This document shows positions 24,159-32,040 of a DNA stretch of 64,000 nucleotides, piece by piece. Made by a program: the position numbers and the translations under genes. How positions within the stretch are numbered: position 1 is the stretch's first letter; each line of letters begins with the position of its first letter. A model generated the notes under the pieces. That model worked only from the letters and a program-made list of their open reading frames with translations. It searched no databases and was not told where the DNA came from. Origin of the DNA: an uncultured Salinimicrobium sp. (GTDB lineage Bacteria > Bacteroidota > Bacteroidia > Flavobacteriales > Flavobacteriaceae); the NCBI GenBank assembly GCA_946887075.1, contig CAMPKA010000016.1, positions 1 through 64,000 on the forward strand, given 5' to 3'.

Positions 24159-24356
24159 AAGGTCAATATTTAGGATTAGTCAGATATTATTTTCAAGGGC
24201 TAATTTAACCCACGCCTTGTTAAAAAAGTTGTAAGGAAATACTGATTAGCACAGAATTAACAGCAGGTGACCTTGTTTGTGAAAAAATTAGGAGAAAACG
24301 TCTGACACGGGGATAAAGGATTTAACAACAGTAGCGGCTGCACGGAAGTACCTGCT

Positions 24357-24656
24357 TTACTGATGGCCCCGTACCAGCTGTACGAGTTCATGTTTTGGCA
24401 CTACTCCCGACTGCCTCCATAGCTGCTGTCCATTTTTAAACAGGATCAGGGTAGGAACTCCCTGAACCTGATATTTCTGAGCCAGGGCCTGGTTCTTATC
24501 CACGTCGATTTTGACGATTCGGACCGCTTCTCCCAACTCCGCTTTTGCCTCCTCAAGGATAGGAGCCAGGGTTTTGCAAGGACCGCACCAGTCAGCAAAA
24601 AAATCCACGAGCACAGGACTTTCCCCTTTGATAATTTCGCTGAAGCTACTTTTCAT
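24357..24656 (-). CDS. trxA: Thioredoxin
   Basis: A 99-residue thioredoxin. It has the active site [16 protein letters not shown] (about residues 19-34) and the cis-proline loop [15 protein letters not shown]. Without a signal peptide it is cytoplasmic, donating electrons to reductases after reduction by thioredoxin reductase. It lies alone between the 108-residue protein gene and the divergent tryptophan dioxygenase gene. It is an active counterpart to the CxxC-less protein at 19257. Confidence 0.95.
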   Translation of the reverse strand: MKSSFSEIIKGESPVLVDFFADWCGPCKTLAPILEEAKAELGEAVRIVKIDVDKNQALAQKYQVQGVPTLILFKNGQQLWRQSGVVPKHELVQLVRGHQ

Positions 24657-24789
24657 GACACGGATGTTGTGAGGTTATAAAGATACCAAAAAATCAAATA
24701 ACAGCTCCTAGGGGCGTGTCGTTTTGCTGCGGTTTGCTCCCTCCCGACCTTCTCAATGGGAAAGCCTGACACATTATTAGGGGATAGGG

Positions 24790-24821
24790 TTTAGAAAAGA
24801 GCGCTGTAAATGCTACTTTTG
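24790..24821 (+). promoter_or_regulatory. Promoter of the tryptophan dioxygenase gene
   Basis: TTTA (24790-24793) and TACTTTTG (24814-24821) are 20 bases apart; the -7 box matches TAnnTTTG exactly. The ATG follows 41 bases later. Confidence 0.5.
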
Positions 24822-24862
24822 CAGGCCTAAGGCTTCTGTTTTGAGGCCATCAATCCGACGAG

Positions 24863-25765
24863 ATGAGTGACGACATCCTAAAAAAACTGCATGACAAGTA
24901 TACTTCCCTTGGGGAGAAACCAGAGACTTACCTGGAAGGCCTATATCATGCTCGGCCGGTAACCTACTGGGACTATATTCAGGTGGATACGCTCCTTTCC
25001 CTTCAGAACCCGAGAACCGATTTCAAAGATGAAGAGATCTTCATCATGTACCATCAGATTGTGGAGCTGATGCTGAAACTCGTACTCCATGAAGTGAAGC
25101 AAATCGTAGATGAGCACGAAGTTACCGAGGAATTTCTAATTGAGAAGGTCACCAGGGTAAACCGGTACACCTCCATGTTGATCACCTCTTATGATGTGAT
25201 GAGGTCGGGCATGAACTATGAGGACTACAATGCCTTCAGGACAGCCCTTGCCCCGGCCAGTGGATTTCAGAGTGCCCAGTTCAGGTTCATTGAGATCTAT
25301 TGCACCCGTCTGGAGAACCTGGTGAATCAAAAAGGAAAGGATCGGTTGCCTGAGCATCCTTCAGTGGAGGATTTGTTCAGTAATGTCTACTGGAAAGATG
25401 CGGGTCACGACAGGAAAATAGATACCAAAACCCTGACCCTGAGGTTATTCGAAGAAAAATACCTGGAGGAGTTCATCAGCACAGCCAAGAAGGTTCGGGG
25501 AAGAACGGTAGAGGATAAGCTATTAGCCTTGGATCATCCTTCTGATGCCCTGGTCACCAAGATCAAGGAGTTCGACAGGATATATAATGTGGAATGGCCT
25601 CTGATGCATCTGAAAACCGCCGAACATTATCTGGATCGTAAAGGAGAGAACAAGGCGGCGACCGGGGGCTCCCCCTGGAAGAAATACCTGCATCCCAAAT
25701 ATCAGCAGCGCAAGTTTTTTCCGTCTTTCTGGACCCAGGAAGAAATCGATACCTGGGGCACCTGA
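24863..25765 (+). CDS. Tryptophan 2,3-dioxygenase family protein
   Basis: A 300-residue haem dioxygenase that would open the indole ring of tryptophan to N-formylkynurenine, the first step of the kynurenine route. Family segments visible are YIQVDTLLSLQNPR, the helix IMYHQIVELMLKLVLHEVK (with the substrate-side His), and the C-terminal haem region with the probable proximal His in WPLMHLKTAEHYL followed by ATGGSPWKKYL, equivalent to the GTGGSSG loop of the family. No other kynurenine-pathway gene lies nearby, so the pathway cannot be confirmed from this window. Confidence 0.88.
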   Translation: MSDDILKKLHDKYTSLGEKPETYLEGLYHARPVTYWDYIQVDTLLSLQNPRTDFKDEEIFIMYHQIVELMLKLVLHEVKQIVDEHEVTEEFLIEKVTRVNRYTSMLITSYDVMRSGMNYEDYNAFRTALAPASGFQSAQFRFIEIYCTRLENLVNQKGKDRLPEHPSVEDLFSNVYWKDAGHDRKIDTKTLTLRLFEEKYLEEFISTAKKVRGRTVEDKLLALDHPSDALVTKIKEFDRIYNVEWPLMHLKTAEHYLDRKGENKAATGGSPWKKYLHPKYQQRKFFPSFWTQEEIDTWGT

Positions 25766-25805
25766 GGCGCCTATTCCTGCCACGCCGACCTTTCTATGTT
25801 GCGAA

Positions 25806-25826
25806 AGCTGATTTTCATCAGTTTTT
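25806..25826 (+). promoter_or_regulatory. TGAT-N4-ATCA dyad upstream of nirK (regulator site or terminator)
   Basis: AGCTGAT TTTC ATCAGTT is an inverted repeat followed by a T run. It can be read as a small terminator for the tryptophan dioxygenase gene. It also contains the TGAT-N4-ATCA core of an FNR/CRP-family operator, 111 bases before the nirK start codon. The sequence alone does not decide between the two. Confidence 0.4.
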
Positions 25827-25936
25827 GAACCCGGACCCTTTTTTTTGAATATCGCCATGCGATGACACCCGTCATACTGTCCGGAAACCAATATCATGAC
25901 ATTTGTATCGATAAATCAGAACAAATACCAATGATC

Positions 25937-27382
25937 ATGAAAAATTTTAAACAATCTAAAGCTGTTGCCCTCTACCTGCTCGGGCTGGTCCTTTCAGGAG
26001 TTACTATGGTTTCTTGTGAAAAAGCTGTAGCCGCCAAAGAAGATCCAGAGCTGATCAAAGTTTATGGAGAAAGCGATGCTGAACTGACAGCACCCCCGTT
26101 GGTACCCAGACCCGTTGGAAAACGAGCAGCTACCAAACTGATCGTAGACATGGAGGTGGTAGAAAAGGAAATGGAGATGAGCGATGGGGTTAGTTATGTC
26201 TACTGGACTTTCGACGGGACCGTTCCCGGAAGTTTCATTCGGACTCGCGTTGGTGACGAGGTGGAATTCCATTTGAAGAACCATCCATCGAATAAGCTAC
26301 CTCACAATATTGACCTGCACGCGGTAACCGGCCCTGGAGGAGGTGCCGAATCCTCCTTTATAGCTCCTGGTCATGAAGCAGTTTTCACTTTTAAAACTAT
26401 GAATCCAGGGCTTTATGTATACCACTGTGCTACTGCGCCTGTCGGAATGCATATCGCTAACGGGATGTACGGACTGATTCTGGTGGAGCCGGAAGGAGGA
26501 CTTGCACCGGTAGACCGGGAGTATTATATCATGCAGGGCGATTTCTACACCGAGGGTGAGAACGGGGAAAGAGGGCTCCAAGCCTTCAGTATGGACAAGG
26601 CTGTAGACGAGGATGCTGATTACGTGCTCTTCAATGGAAAAGTCGGAGCCTTGACAGGGGAGAAAGCCCTCACTGCCAAGGTGGGGGAAACCGTGCGGCT
26701 GTTTGTCGGCAACGGTGGCCCTAATCTGGTATCCTCCTTCCATGTTATCGGCGAAATCTTTGATAAAGTGTATGTAGAGGGTGGCGCAATGGTGAATGAA
26801 AATGTGCAGACTACACTGATCCCGGCCGGTGGGGCGGCGATAGTGGAGTTCAAGGTTGAGATTCCCGGAGAACTGGTTCTAGTTGACCACTCTATTTTCA
26901 GGGCATTTAATAAAGGGGCAATAGGAATCCTTGAAGTGGAGGGAAGGGAAAATTCCAGGATCTTCGGAGGAAAGATAGACGAGAAAGTATACAATCCGGC
27001 TCCCCTTATCTCCGAAAATACCACGATGGAAGCCAACGGCGCTGTTGCTGAGTTTTCTTTTGAAGAAAAGATGGAACAGGGAAAGGCCATATACAGCAGG
27101 ACCTGTTTGGCGTGCCACCAGGCAACCGGAAGCGGGATACCCAACGCTTTTCCTCCTCTGGCCTCTTCGGATTATCTCAATGCTGACGTTCACAGGGCGA
27201 TCGAGGTGGTGAAATTTGGATTGAATGGTAAGATCGAGGTGAATGGAAACATCTATAACAGCGCCATGCCCAAACAAAACCTCACAGATGAGGAGATTGC
27301 GAGCGTACTGACCTATGTTTACAATAACTGGAATAACAAAAAGGCCGAAGTTACCACTGAAATGGTAAAAAAGGCCAAGTAA
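25937..27382 (+). CDS. nirK: Copper-containing nitrite reductase with C-terminal cytochrome c
   Basis: Read from ATG 25937 this 481-residue protein reduces nitrite to nitric oxide. A lipoprotein-type signal ends at a cysteine near residue 27 (MVSC). Two cupredoxin domains follow. Type 1 copper ligands are visible in LPHNIDLH and [16 protein letters not shown]. Type 2 ligands and catalytic residues are the Asp and second His of NIDLH, the His of YHC, the His of SSFHVIG and the His of [12 protein letters not shown]. From about residue 400 a class I cytochrome c domain is fused, with CLACH and a distal Met in SAMPKQ, which can pass electrons directly to the copper site. An in-frame ATG at 25862 would bury the signal. 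It is first in an operon with the next two genes. Confidence 0.93.
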   Translation: MKNFKQSKAVALYLLGLVLSGVTMVSCEKAVAAKEDPELIKVYGESDAELTAPPLVPRPVGKRAATKLIVDMEVVEKEMEMSDGVSYVYWTFDGTVPGSFIRTRVGDEVEFHLKNHPSNKLPHNIDLHAVTGPGGGAESSFIAPGHEAVFTFKTMNPGLYVYHCATAPVGMHIANGMYGLILVEPEGGLAPVDREYYIMQGDFYTEGENGERGLQAFSMDKAVDEDADYVLFNGKVGALTGEKALTAKVGETVRLFVGNGGPNLVSSFHVIGEIFDKVYVEGGAMVNENVQTTLIPAGGAAIVEFKVEIPGELVLVDHSIFRAFNKGAIGILEVEGRENSRIFGGKIDEKVYNPAPLISENTTMEANGAVAEFSFEEKMEQGKAIYSRTCLACHQATGSGIPNAFPPLASSDYLNADVHRAIEVVKFGLNGKIEVNGNIYNSAMPKQNLTDEEIASVLTYVYNNWNNKKAEVTTEMVKKAK

Positions 27383-27392
27383 ATTAAAAGCG

Positions 27393-28181
27393 ATGGCAGG
27401 ATTTTTAAAATTGGTTACTGGTTGTGTTCTGATGATGGTCTCCTGGTCGGTTTTTTCCCAGGAGACCTCTATGGCCAGGGTGGAAGGAGGTTCCTTCCTT
27501 CCGCTTTACGGGACCTCTACCGAAGTGACTATCGAAAGTTTCATGATGGACAGATATCCCGTGACCAACGCGCAATTTGCAGCTTTTCTTGAGGGGAGCC
27601 CCCAGTGGAAAAGGTCAAGGGTGAAAAGGCTTTTTGCAGATTCTAACTACCTCAGATCGTGGGCAGGGGACTTGGATCCCGGACCCGCAAATGATCCCGA
27701 TGCCCCTGTGACCAATGTTTCGTGGTACGCAGCGAAGGAATTTTGCGAATGCCAGGGCAAGCGCCTTCCGAAAGTAGAGGAATGGGAATATGCAGCTATG
27801 GCCAGTGAGGAATTACCTGATGCCAGAGCTGATAAAGATTTTAACAGCTATATTTTGAGCTGGTACGAAACCCCGACCACCTATGATAACCAGGTCGGCA
27901 AAACCTTCAGGAACTACTGGGGAATCTACGACCTCCACGGCCTTGTGTGGGAATGGACTCTGGACTACAACTCGGTTCTTATTTCCGGAGAATCCCGAAA
28001 GGATGCTGTAGGAGACAACAGCCTGTTCTGCGGAGCAGCTGCAGTAAGCGCCACGGATTTGATGAATTATGCGGCCTTTATGAGATATGCTTTCAGAGGG
28101 AGTATTAAAGCCAGTTATGCCATTGAAAATCTCGGATTCCGCTGTGTCGGCCAAATTGATGAACAAAAAAACATGTTATGA
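27393..28181 (+). CDS. Secreted FGE-sulfatase-fold protein lacking catalytic cysteines
   Basis: A 262-residue protein with a Sec signal peptide (about residues 1-23) and a formylglycine-generating-enzyme/SUMF1 fold: VEGGSFLP, MMDRYPVTNAQFAAFL, VTNVSWYAAKEFC, RLPKVEEWEYAAM, LHGLVWEWT and the C-terminal ENLGFRCVG. In true FGE two cysteines lie 18-28 residues before the NLGFRC motif; here that region reads MNYAAFMRYAFRG with none. It is therefore not a copper oxidase of the FGE kind and may have a binding or assembly role. It follows nirK by 10 bases and overlaps the SCO gene by 4, so function in periplasmic nitrite reduction is likely by context. Confidence 0.85.
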   Translation: MAGFLKLVTGCVLMMVSWSVFSQETSMARVEGGSFLPLYGTSTEVTIESFMMDRYPVTNAQFAAFLEGSPQWKRSRVKRLFADSNYLRSWAGDLDPGPANDPDAPVTNVSWYAAKEFCECQGKRLPKVEEWEYAAMASEELPDARADKDFNSYILSWYETPTTYDNQVGKTFRNYWGIYDLHGLVWEWTLDYNSVLISGESRKDAVGDNSLFCGAAAVSATDLMNYAAFMRYAFRGSIKASYAIENLGFRCVGQIDEQKNML

Positions 28182-28789
28182 AAAAAGGACTCATTTTTCT
28201 GTTAGGATTGGCAGTGTTGCTTTCCTGTAACGAAAAAAAGGCAGAACCCCAGGCCCCACCGGAAATCCCCGCCCAGGCAATCCGGCAGGAAATTCCTGAA
28301 CTATCCATTTACAACCTGCCGGCCACCTGGACCACCCAGGACAATGAGCAGATCGAACTCCGGGATTTAGAGGGAAAAGTGCTGGCCATGGTCATGATCT
28401 ATACCTCCTGCAAGGCTGCCTGTCCCAGACTGGTGGCTGATATGCGGAATCTGGAGAATCAGGTTCCCGAATCCTTACTGGATGACATTCAGTTCGTCAT
28501 GGTGAGCATTGACCCCGATACGGATACCCCGGCGAGGCTAAAGCAATTTGCGCATGAGAATAAAATGGAGGAGGACCATTGGCTTTTTTTAAGAGGAACA
28601 CAGGAGGATACCCGGGAATTTGCGGCGGTGCTGGCAGTGAGTTACAAGAGGATATCTCCGATGGACTTCTCTCATTCGAACATTATCAGCATTTTCGATG
28701 AGACAGGCGTCCTGGTCCATCAACAGGAAGGCCTGGGTGTTGACAACACGGAAACCATAACGGCTATAAAAGAGGAACTGAAGGATTAA
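28178..28789 (+). CDS. SCO1/SenC-family copper chaperone lipoprotein
   Basis: A 203-residue thioredoxin-fold protein that binds copper outside the cytoplasm. The signal ends in a lipobox (VLLSC, about residue 17), so it is a lipoprotein. The copper motif CxxxC is present in YTSCKAACPRL, and the third ligand His is in DFSHSNIISIFDE. Its place as the third gene of the nirK operon, with a 4-base overlap, suggests that it loads copper into the nitrite reductase. The more usual role, delivering copper to the CuA site of cytochrome oxidase (coxB is about 20 kb away), cannot be excluded. Confidence 0.9.
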   Translation: MKKGLIFLLGLAVLLSCNEKKAEPQAPPEIPAQAIRQEIPELSIYNLPATWTTQDNEQIELRDLEGKVLAMVMIYTSCKAACPRLVADMRNLENQVPESLLDDIQFVMVSIDPDTDTPARLKQFAHENKMEEDHWLFLRGTQEDTREFAAVLAVSYKRISPMDFSHSNIISIFDETGVLVHQQEGLGVDNTETITAIKEELKD

Positions 28790-28809
28790 TTCAGGGGAGG
28801 CAATTTATG

Positions 28810-28835
28810 GAAAGCCGGCGGAAAGACCGGCTTTC
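28810..28835. terminator. Bidirectional terminator between convergent operons
   Basis: GAAAGCCGG pairs with CCGGCTTTC (9 pairs) around the loop CGGAAAGA. It sits between the convergent stop codons of the SCO gene and the membrane-protein gene. Only weak T-rich tails are present on either side. Confidence 0.6.
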
Positions 28836-28840
28836 TGTAT

Positions 28841-30058
28841 TTAAGGGAATTTGCCGGGATCCGGTTTCCAGCTTCTTTGGTTCTTCCATAGCATGAGCCC
28901 CAGAGCCAGGGGCATCAGAGCGCTGACCAGGGCCAGGAGGAGGAAGTAATCTGAAAGGAATGGAATACCAAGCCAAATGGCCACTCCCTTATAAAAAATC
29001 AGAAGCTCTGACAAAATGAATCCAGTCAAATACAACCAGAAGAGTTTGGGAGGCACCAGGAGAAGCTCCGCTCTATTCAAAAAAACCAATAGCGAGATAC
29101 TGACCACGCCAAGGAAAGTCCAGTGAAGATACCCGATGATGAAATCCGGGTAGCGGAATCCAAGATCTGCAAAAAAAGGAATGGCTGAAAGGACCTGAAG
29201 CAGGATTTTTCCCCACAGCAGAAGGAAAGCCATCCGTAGCAACTGTCTCTGAAATGGAGAAAAAACGGTCCAAACTGATCTCTTCACGATGCTGGAGAAT
29301 TCCAGAAACCCCATCAGCTGAAAAATCGCGCCAAGCGCTCCGAGAACGTAGAAAACCCAATGTGGTTCAAGCCAGAGCGCGGAGAGGAACAAAGAGAGCA
29401 CAATTCCCACGTTTGTCAGGTAAAAGAAGCGGCTCAGGCTTCCGCGATCCTTCAGGGGACCGTTCTTTTCAAGAAAGTAGAACAGGATGCCGCACAGGGC
29501 TAGGATAAACCAGGCGTTGTACTGGAAGTGGAGGTAGAAATAAATCGATAACTTATACCAGATTGAGGTCTTACCAAGGGTAGCCATCACCCCGCCAACA
29601 GCCCAGGGTCCGACGCTGGAGATTAGCATGTACCAAAGTGCGGCTCTGATACATTTGAAGGAAAACGTTTGTTTGTTAACTGCATCCACGTTCTTAAAAA
29701 AGTACCAGGCTGTAATGTAGGAGGAAAACAGGAAAAGGGTCGAAAAGATGATGGACCAGAGCGCATAGCCGGTAAAGGGAAAGGTGCAGAGCATTCCGAT
29801 CAGGGTGATCTGGGTAAACTGAAAGATCCTTTTATACAAGATTGTTTTGGTTCCGGGGGGGATGTACAGCCTGTAGATCAGCGTAATCAGCGCAAGATAC
29901 ACCCATCCCAGGAGAGCTATGTGGGAATGAGCATGGACGACATAGCGGAAATTTGCACCGATGGGAGTGACGAAGAAAAGGCGGAGAAAAACCCCGAGGA
30001 ATGCAGCAATACAGAAATAAAGAAATGCAGTTCGGGTATGCCGCCTTAAGTTTATCAT
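28841..30058 (-). CDS. Polytopic membrane protein, NnrS/haem-copper-oxidase-like
   Basis: A 405-residue, very hydrophobic protein with about twelve membrane helices and short loops. Several histidines lie within or at the edge of helices: H42, H44 and H46 in VVHAHSHIALLGWVY, one in YLHFQYNAWF (about residue 175) and one in GYLHWTFLGV (about residue 310). This layout recalls NnrS and the catalytic subunit of haem-copper oxidases, but the full set of six oxidase ligands is not there, so it is not a standard oxidase. It is last in a minus-strand run behind a kinase, a REC-CRP regulator and a stress protein, and converges on the nirK operon. A role in nitric oxide or haem/copper handling is inference. 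Confidence 0.7.
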   Translation of the reverse strand: MINLRRHTRTAFLYFCIAAFLGVFLRLFFVTPIGANFRYVVHAHSHIALLGWVYLALITLIYRLYIPPGTKTILYKRIFQFTQITLIGMLCTFPFTGYALWSIIFSTLFLFSSYITAWYFFKNVDAVNKQTFSFKCIRAALWYMLISSVGPWAVGGVMATLGKTSIWYKLSIYFYLHFQYNAWFILALCGILFYFLEKNGPLKDRGSLSRFFYLTNVGIVLSLFLSALWLEPHWVFYVLGALGAIFQLMGFLEFSSIVKRSVWTVFSPFQRQLLRMAFLLLWGKILLQVLSAIPFFADLGFRYPDFIIGYLHWTFLGVVSISLLVFLNRAELLLVPPKLFWLYLTGFILSELLIFYKGVAIWLGIPFLSDYFLLLALVSALMPLALGLMLWKNQRSWKPDPGKFP

Positions 30059-30097
30059 AGATCTAAATTAGAAAATCCTTCTGTCACAGGAAATGCT

Positions 30098-30907
30098 TCA
30101 GTGCAGGACCAGGAGGGGGAGCTGGTTCATCATTGGGATCTGAAAGGTCTTGTTCTTATGCAGAAACTGCTGGCACAGCCTTAGGTTCCGCGCCGCAAGC
30201 ACGATGAGATCAATATTTCGCTGATCGAATACGAGGCCATTGAGATCCTGCCCATCCGGATTATCCCAGGTCAGCGACACCGGTACTTTTGGTGAAAAAT
30301 AGTCCTTAAGCATATTCCTGTTGAGCAATTGCTCCGGAGTTGGTTCGGAAGAATTGTCGAACAGTTCCAGAATGTTGACACTTGTCCGGGAGAGTGAACT
30401 CAGGCTGTTGAGCAAGTGGAGGAGTCTGCTGTCAAATCTGACCTTATAGTCGGTAGGAAACAGGAGTTCCTTATATTCCCTGTAAACGGCCTTTTCGGAA
30501 ATTGCCAGTACAGGACATTTTACCTTCATCATGACGTCAGAGGTGTTTTTCCCAATGATTCCCCAGCTGCTGTTGGTCTGCCCCTTGGTGCCCATCAGAA
30601 TGAGGTCGATGTTTTTTTCCTGGACCTTATCCCGGACAGCCTGAATCAGGAAATCGGCTTTAAAGCAGGCATGAAAATGATGATCTGGATTCTTCCTAAC
30701 CGTATGAAGCCACTCAAGTAGCCCTTCAAATTTTTTCTGCACTTCGGGGGAAGCCGCCAGATAGGAGGTCTGCAGTCTTCCGGAAGGGGCTTCTATGACG
30801 TGAAGCAAGTAGAAGTTGCACCGGGTATTCTTGAAGAATTCCATCGCATATACAGCAGCGTTCCTGGCATTCTCAGAAAAATCAGTTGGCAAGAGGACAT
30901 TCATCAT
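30098..30907 (-). CDS. Universal stress protein, two-domain
   Basis: A 269-residue UspA-family protein when started at ATG 30907, which begins MMNVLLPTDFSENARNA; the in-frame ATG at 30964 adds an atypical leader. The first domain (about residues 1-145) carries the nucleotide-loop-like motif MGTKGQTNSSWGIIGKNTSDV near residue 120. The second domain (about 150-269) is degenerate. It lies between the REC-CRP regulator (80 bases upstream) and the polytopic membrane protein (39 bases downstream) on the same strand. In other bacteria Usp proteins near oxygen or nitrate regulators belong to anaerobic regulons, which fits the neighbourhood. Confidence 0.85.
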   Translation of the reverse strand: MMNVLLPTDFSENARNAAVYAMEFFKNTRCNFYLLHVIEAPSGRLQTSYLAASPEVQKKFEGLLEWLHTVRKNPDHHFHACFKADFLIQAVRDKVQEKNIDLILMGTKGQTNSSWGIIGKNTSDVMMKVKCPVLAISEKAVYREYKELLFPTDYKVRFDSRLLHLLNSLSSLSRTSVNILELFDNSSEPTPEQLLNRNMLKDYFSPKVPVSLTWDNPDGQDLNGLVFDQRNIDLIVLAARNLRLCQQFLHKNKTFQIPMMNQLPLLVLH

Positions 30908-30987
30908 CACGGATTCATTTGTCCTGCAAATCTCGGGTAAGAGCTTTCCGGAAAAAATGATCAAAATCAGAAAATGCGCTTTTGGGA

Positions 30988-32031
30988 TCAGGCAATCCGC
31001 TTCAGTGCCTCGATATCCAGCAATTTGATGTTGCGTCCCTCAATCTCGATAAGCCCTTCCTTTTTAAATTCTGAAAGGGTACGGATCAGGGTTTCCGGGG
31101 CCATTCCAGCAACACTTGCCAGGTCACTTCTCGAAATCCGGATACTCTGGGTGGGAAAGCGCCGGATCTTCTGGGAAAAGAGCAGAATGGTCTTAGCGGT
31201 CTTTTTACGTACGGAGCCATAGGCCATCTCCAGGAGCTGTTCCTTGATTCCCGCAATGCTGTCCCCCATGATGTCGATGAGTTCCAGGGCAACCTGGCTG
31301 TTTTTTACCAGGATCTCCCTTAACTCCTCTTTGGAAATGGCATAGATGCGGGTGTCTTCCATGGCTGTGGCATATTCCTCGTATGCCTGGGGGCGATGAA
31401 AGGAAACGTTGCCAAAGAAATCCCCTTGTTTGTACAGAGAAGTGATAAGTTCTTTCCCGTAGTCATCGATACGATGCGTCTTGACCACGCCTCTGTCAAC
31501 CAGAAAGAAATAATTTCCCTGCCTTCCCTGCTCATAAATGGTCTCTCCGGTTTTGAAGGTGCGAGCGTCATGTTTTCTGACCTCCTCCTTCAATGCCTCC
31601 ACGCTTTCGATCTGGCCCTCCGGCTCCATTAAAGGCTTCGGCTCCTTTCGGCTCTGTAAGATAGACACCTTGGCGAGTCTGCTTTCAATGGCTCCGATAA
31701 GTTCTTCTTCCTCGAAGGGTTTGGTCAGGTAATCATCCGCCCCCAGGTCCATACCTCTCCTGATGTCCTTGTGCTCGGTCTTGGCGGAAAGAAAGATAAA
31801 GGGGATCTGGGCTGTTGCTTGATGCTTCCCCAGGGTCTGAAGCACGGAATACCCGTCCATTTCCGGCATCATGATGTCACAGACCACAATATCTGGAAGG
31901 TCCTTTTGGGCAGCTTCTACCCCGCTGCGGCCATTGGCAGCGGTGATCACTTCATATCCGGCCAATTCCAGCAATTCTGCTGTGTTTTCTCTGACTACTG
32001 TGTCGTCTTCTATAAAGAGTACCTTCTTCAT
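30988..32031 (-). CDS. Response regulator fused to CRP/FNR-type transcription factor
   Basis: A 347-residue protein joining two modules. Residues 1-120 are a receiver domain with the acidic pair in FIEDDT, the phospho-acceptor in VVCDIMMPEMDG, the Ser of FLSAKT and the Lys of YLTKPF. Residues 150-260 form a cyclic-nucleotide-binding-type beta roll (YEQGRQGNYFFLVDRGVVK). Residues 275-345 form a CRP-type helix-turn-helix (SRSDLASVAGMAPETLIRTL). No FNR-type cysteine cluster is visible. It lies 9 bases after the kinase gene, so it is very probably that kinase's partner. The targets may be the adjoining nirK operon and stress genes, as in FixJ-FixK cascades but in one protein. Confidence 0.92.
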   Translation of the reverse strand: MKKVLFIEDDTVVRENTAELLELAGYEVITAANGRSGVEAAQKDLPDIVVCDIMMPEMDGYSVLQTLGKHQATAQIPFIFLSAKTEHKDIRRGMDLGADDYLTKPFEEEELIGAIESRLAKVSILQSRKEPKPLMEPEGQIESVEALKEEVRKHDARTFKTGETIYEQGRQGNYFFLVDRGVVKTHRIDDYGKELITSLYKQGDFFGNVSFHRPQAYEEYATAMEDTRIYAISKEELREILVKNSQVALELIDIMGDSIAGIKEQLLEMAYGSVRKKTAKTILLFSQKIRRFPTQSIRISRSDLASVAGMAPETLIRTLSEFKKEGLIEIEGRNIKLLDIEALKRIA

Positions 32032-32040
32032 AAGTATTTT

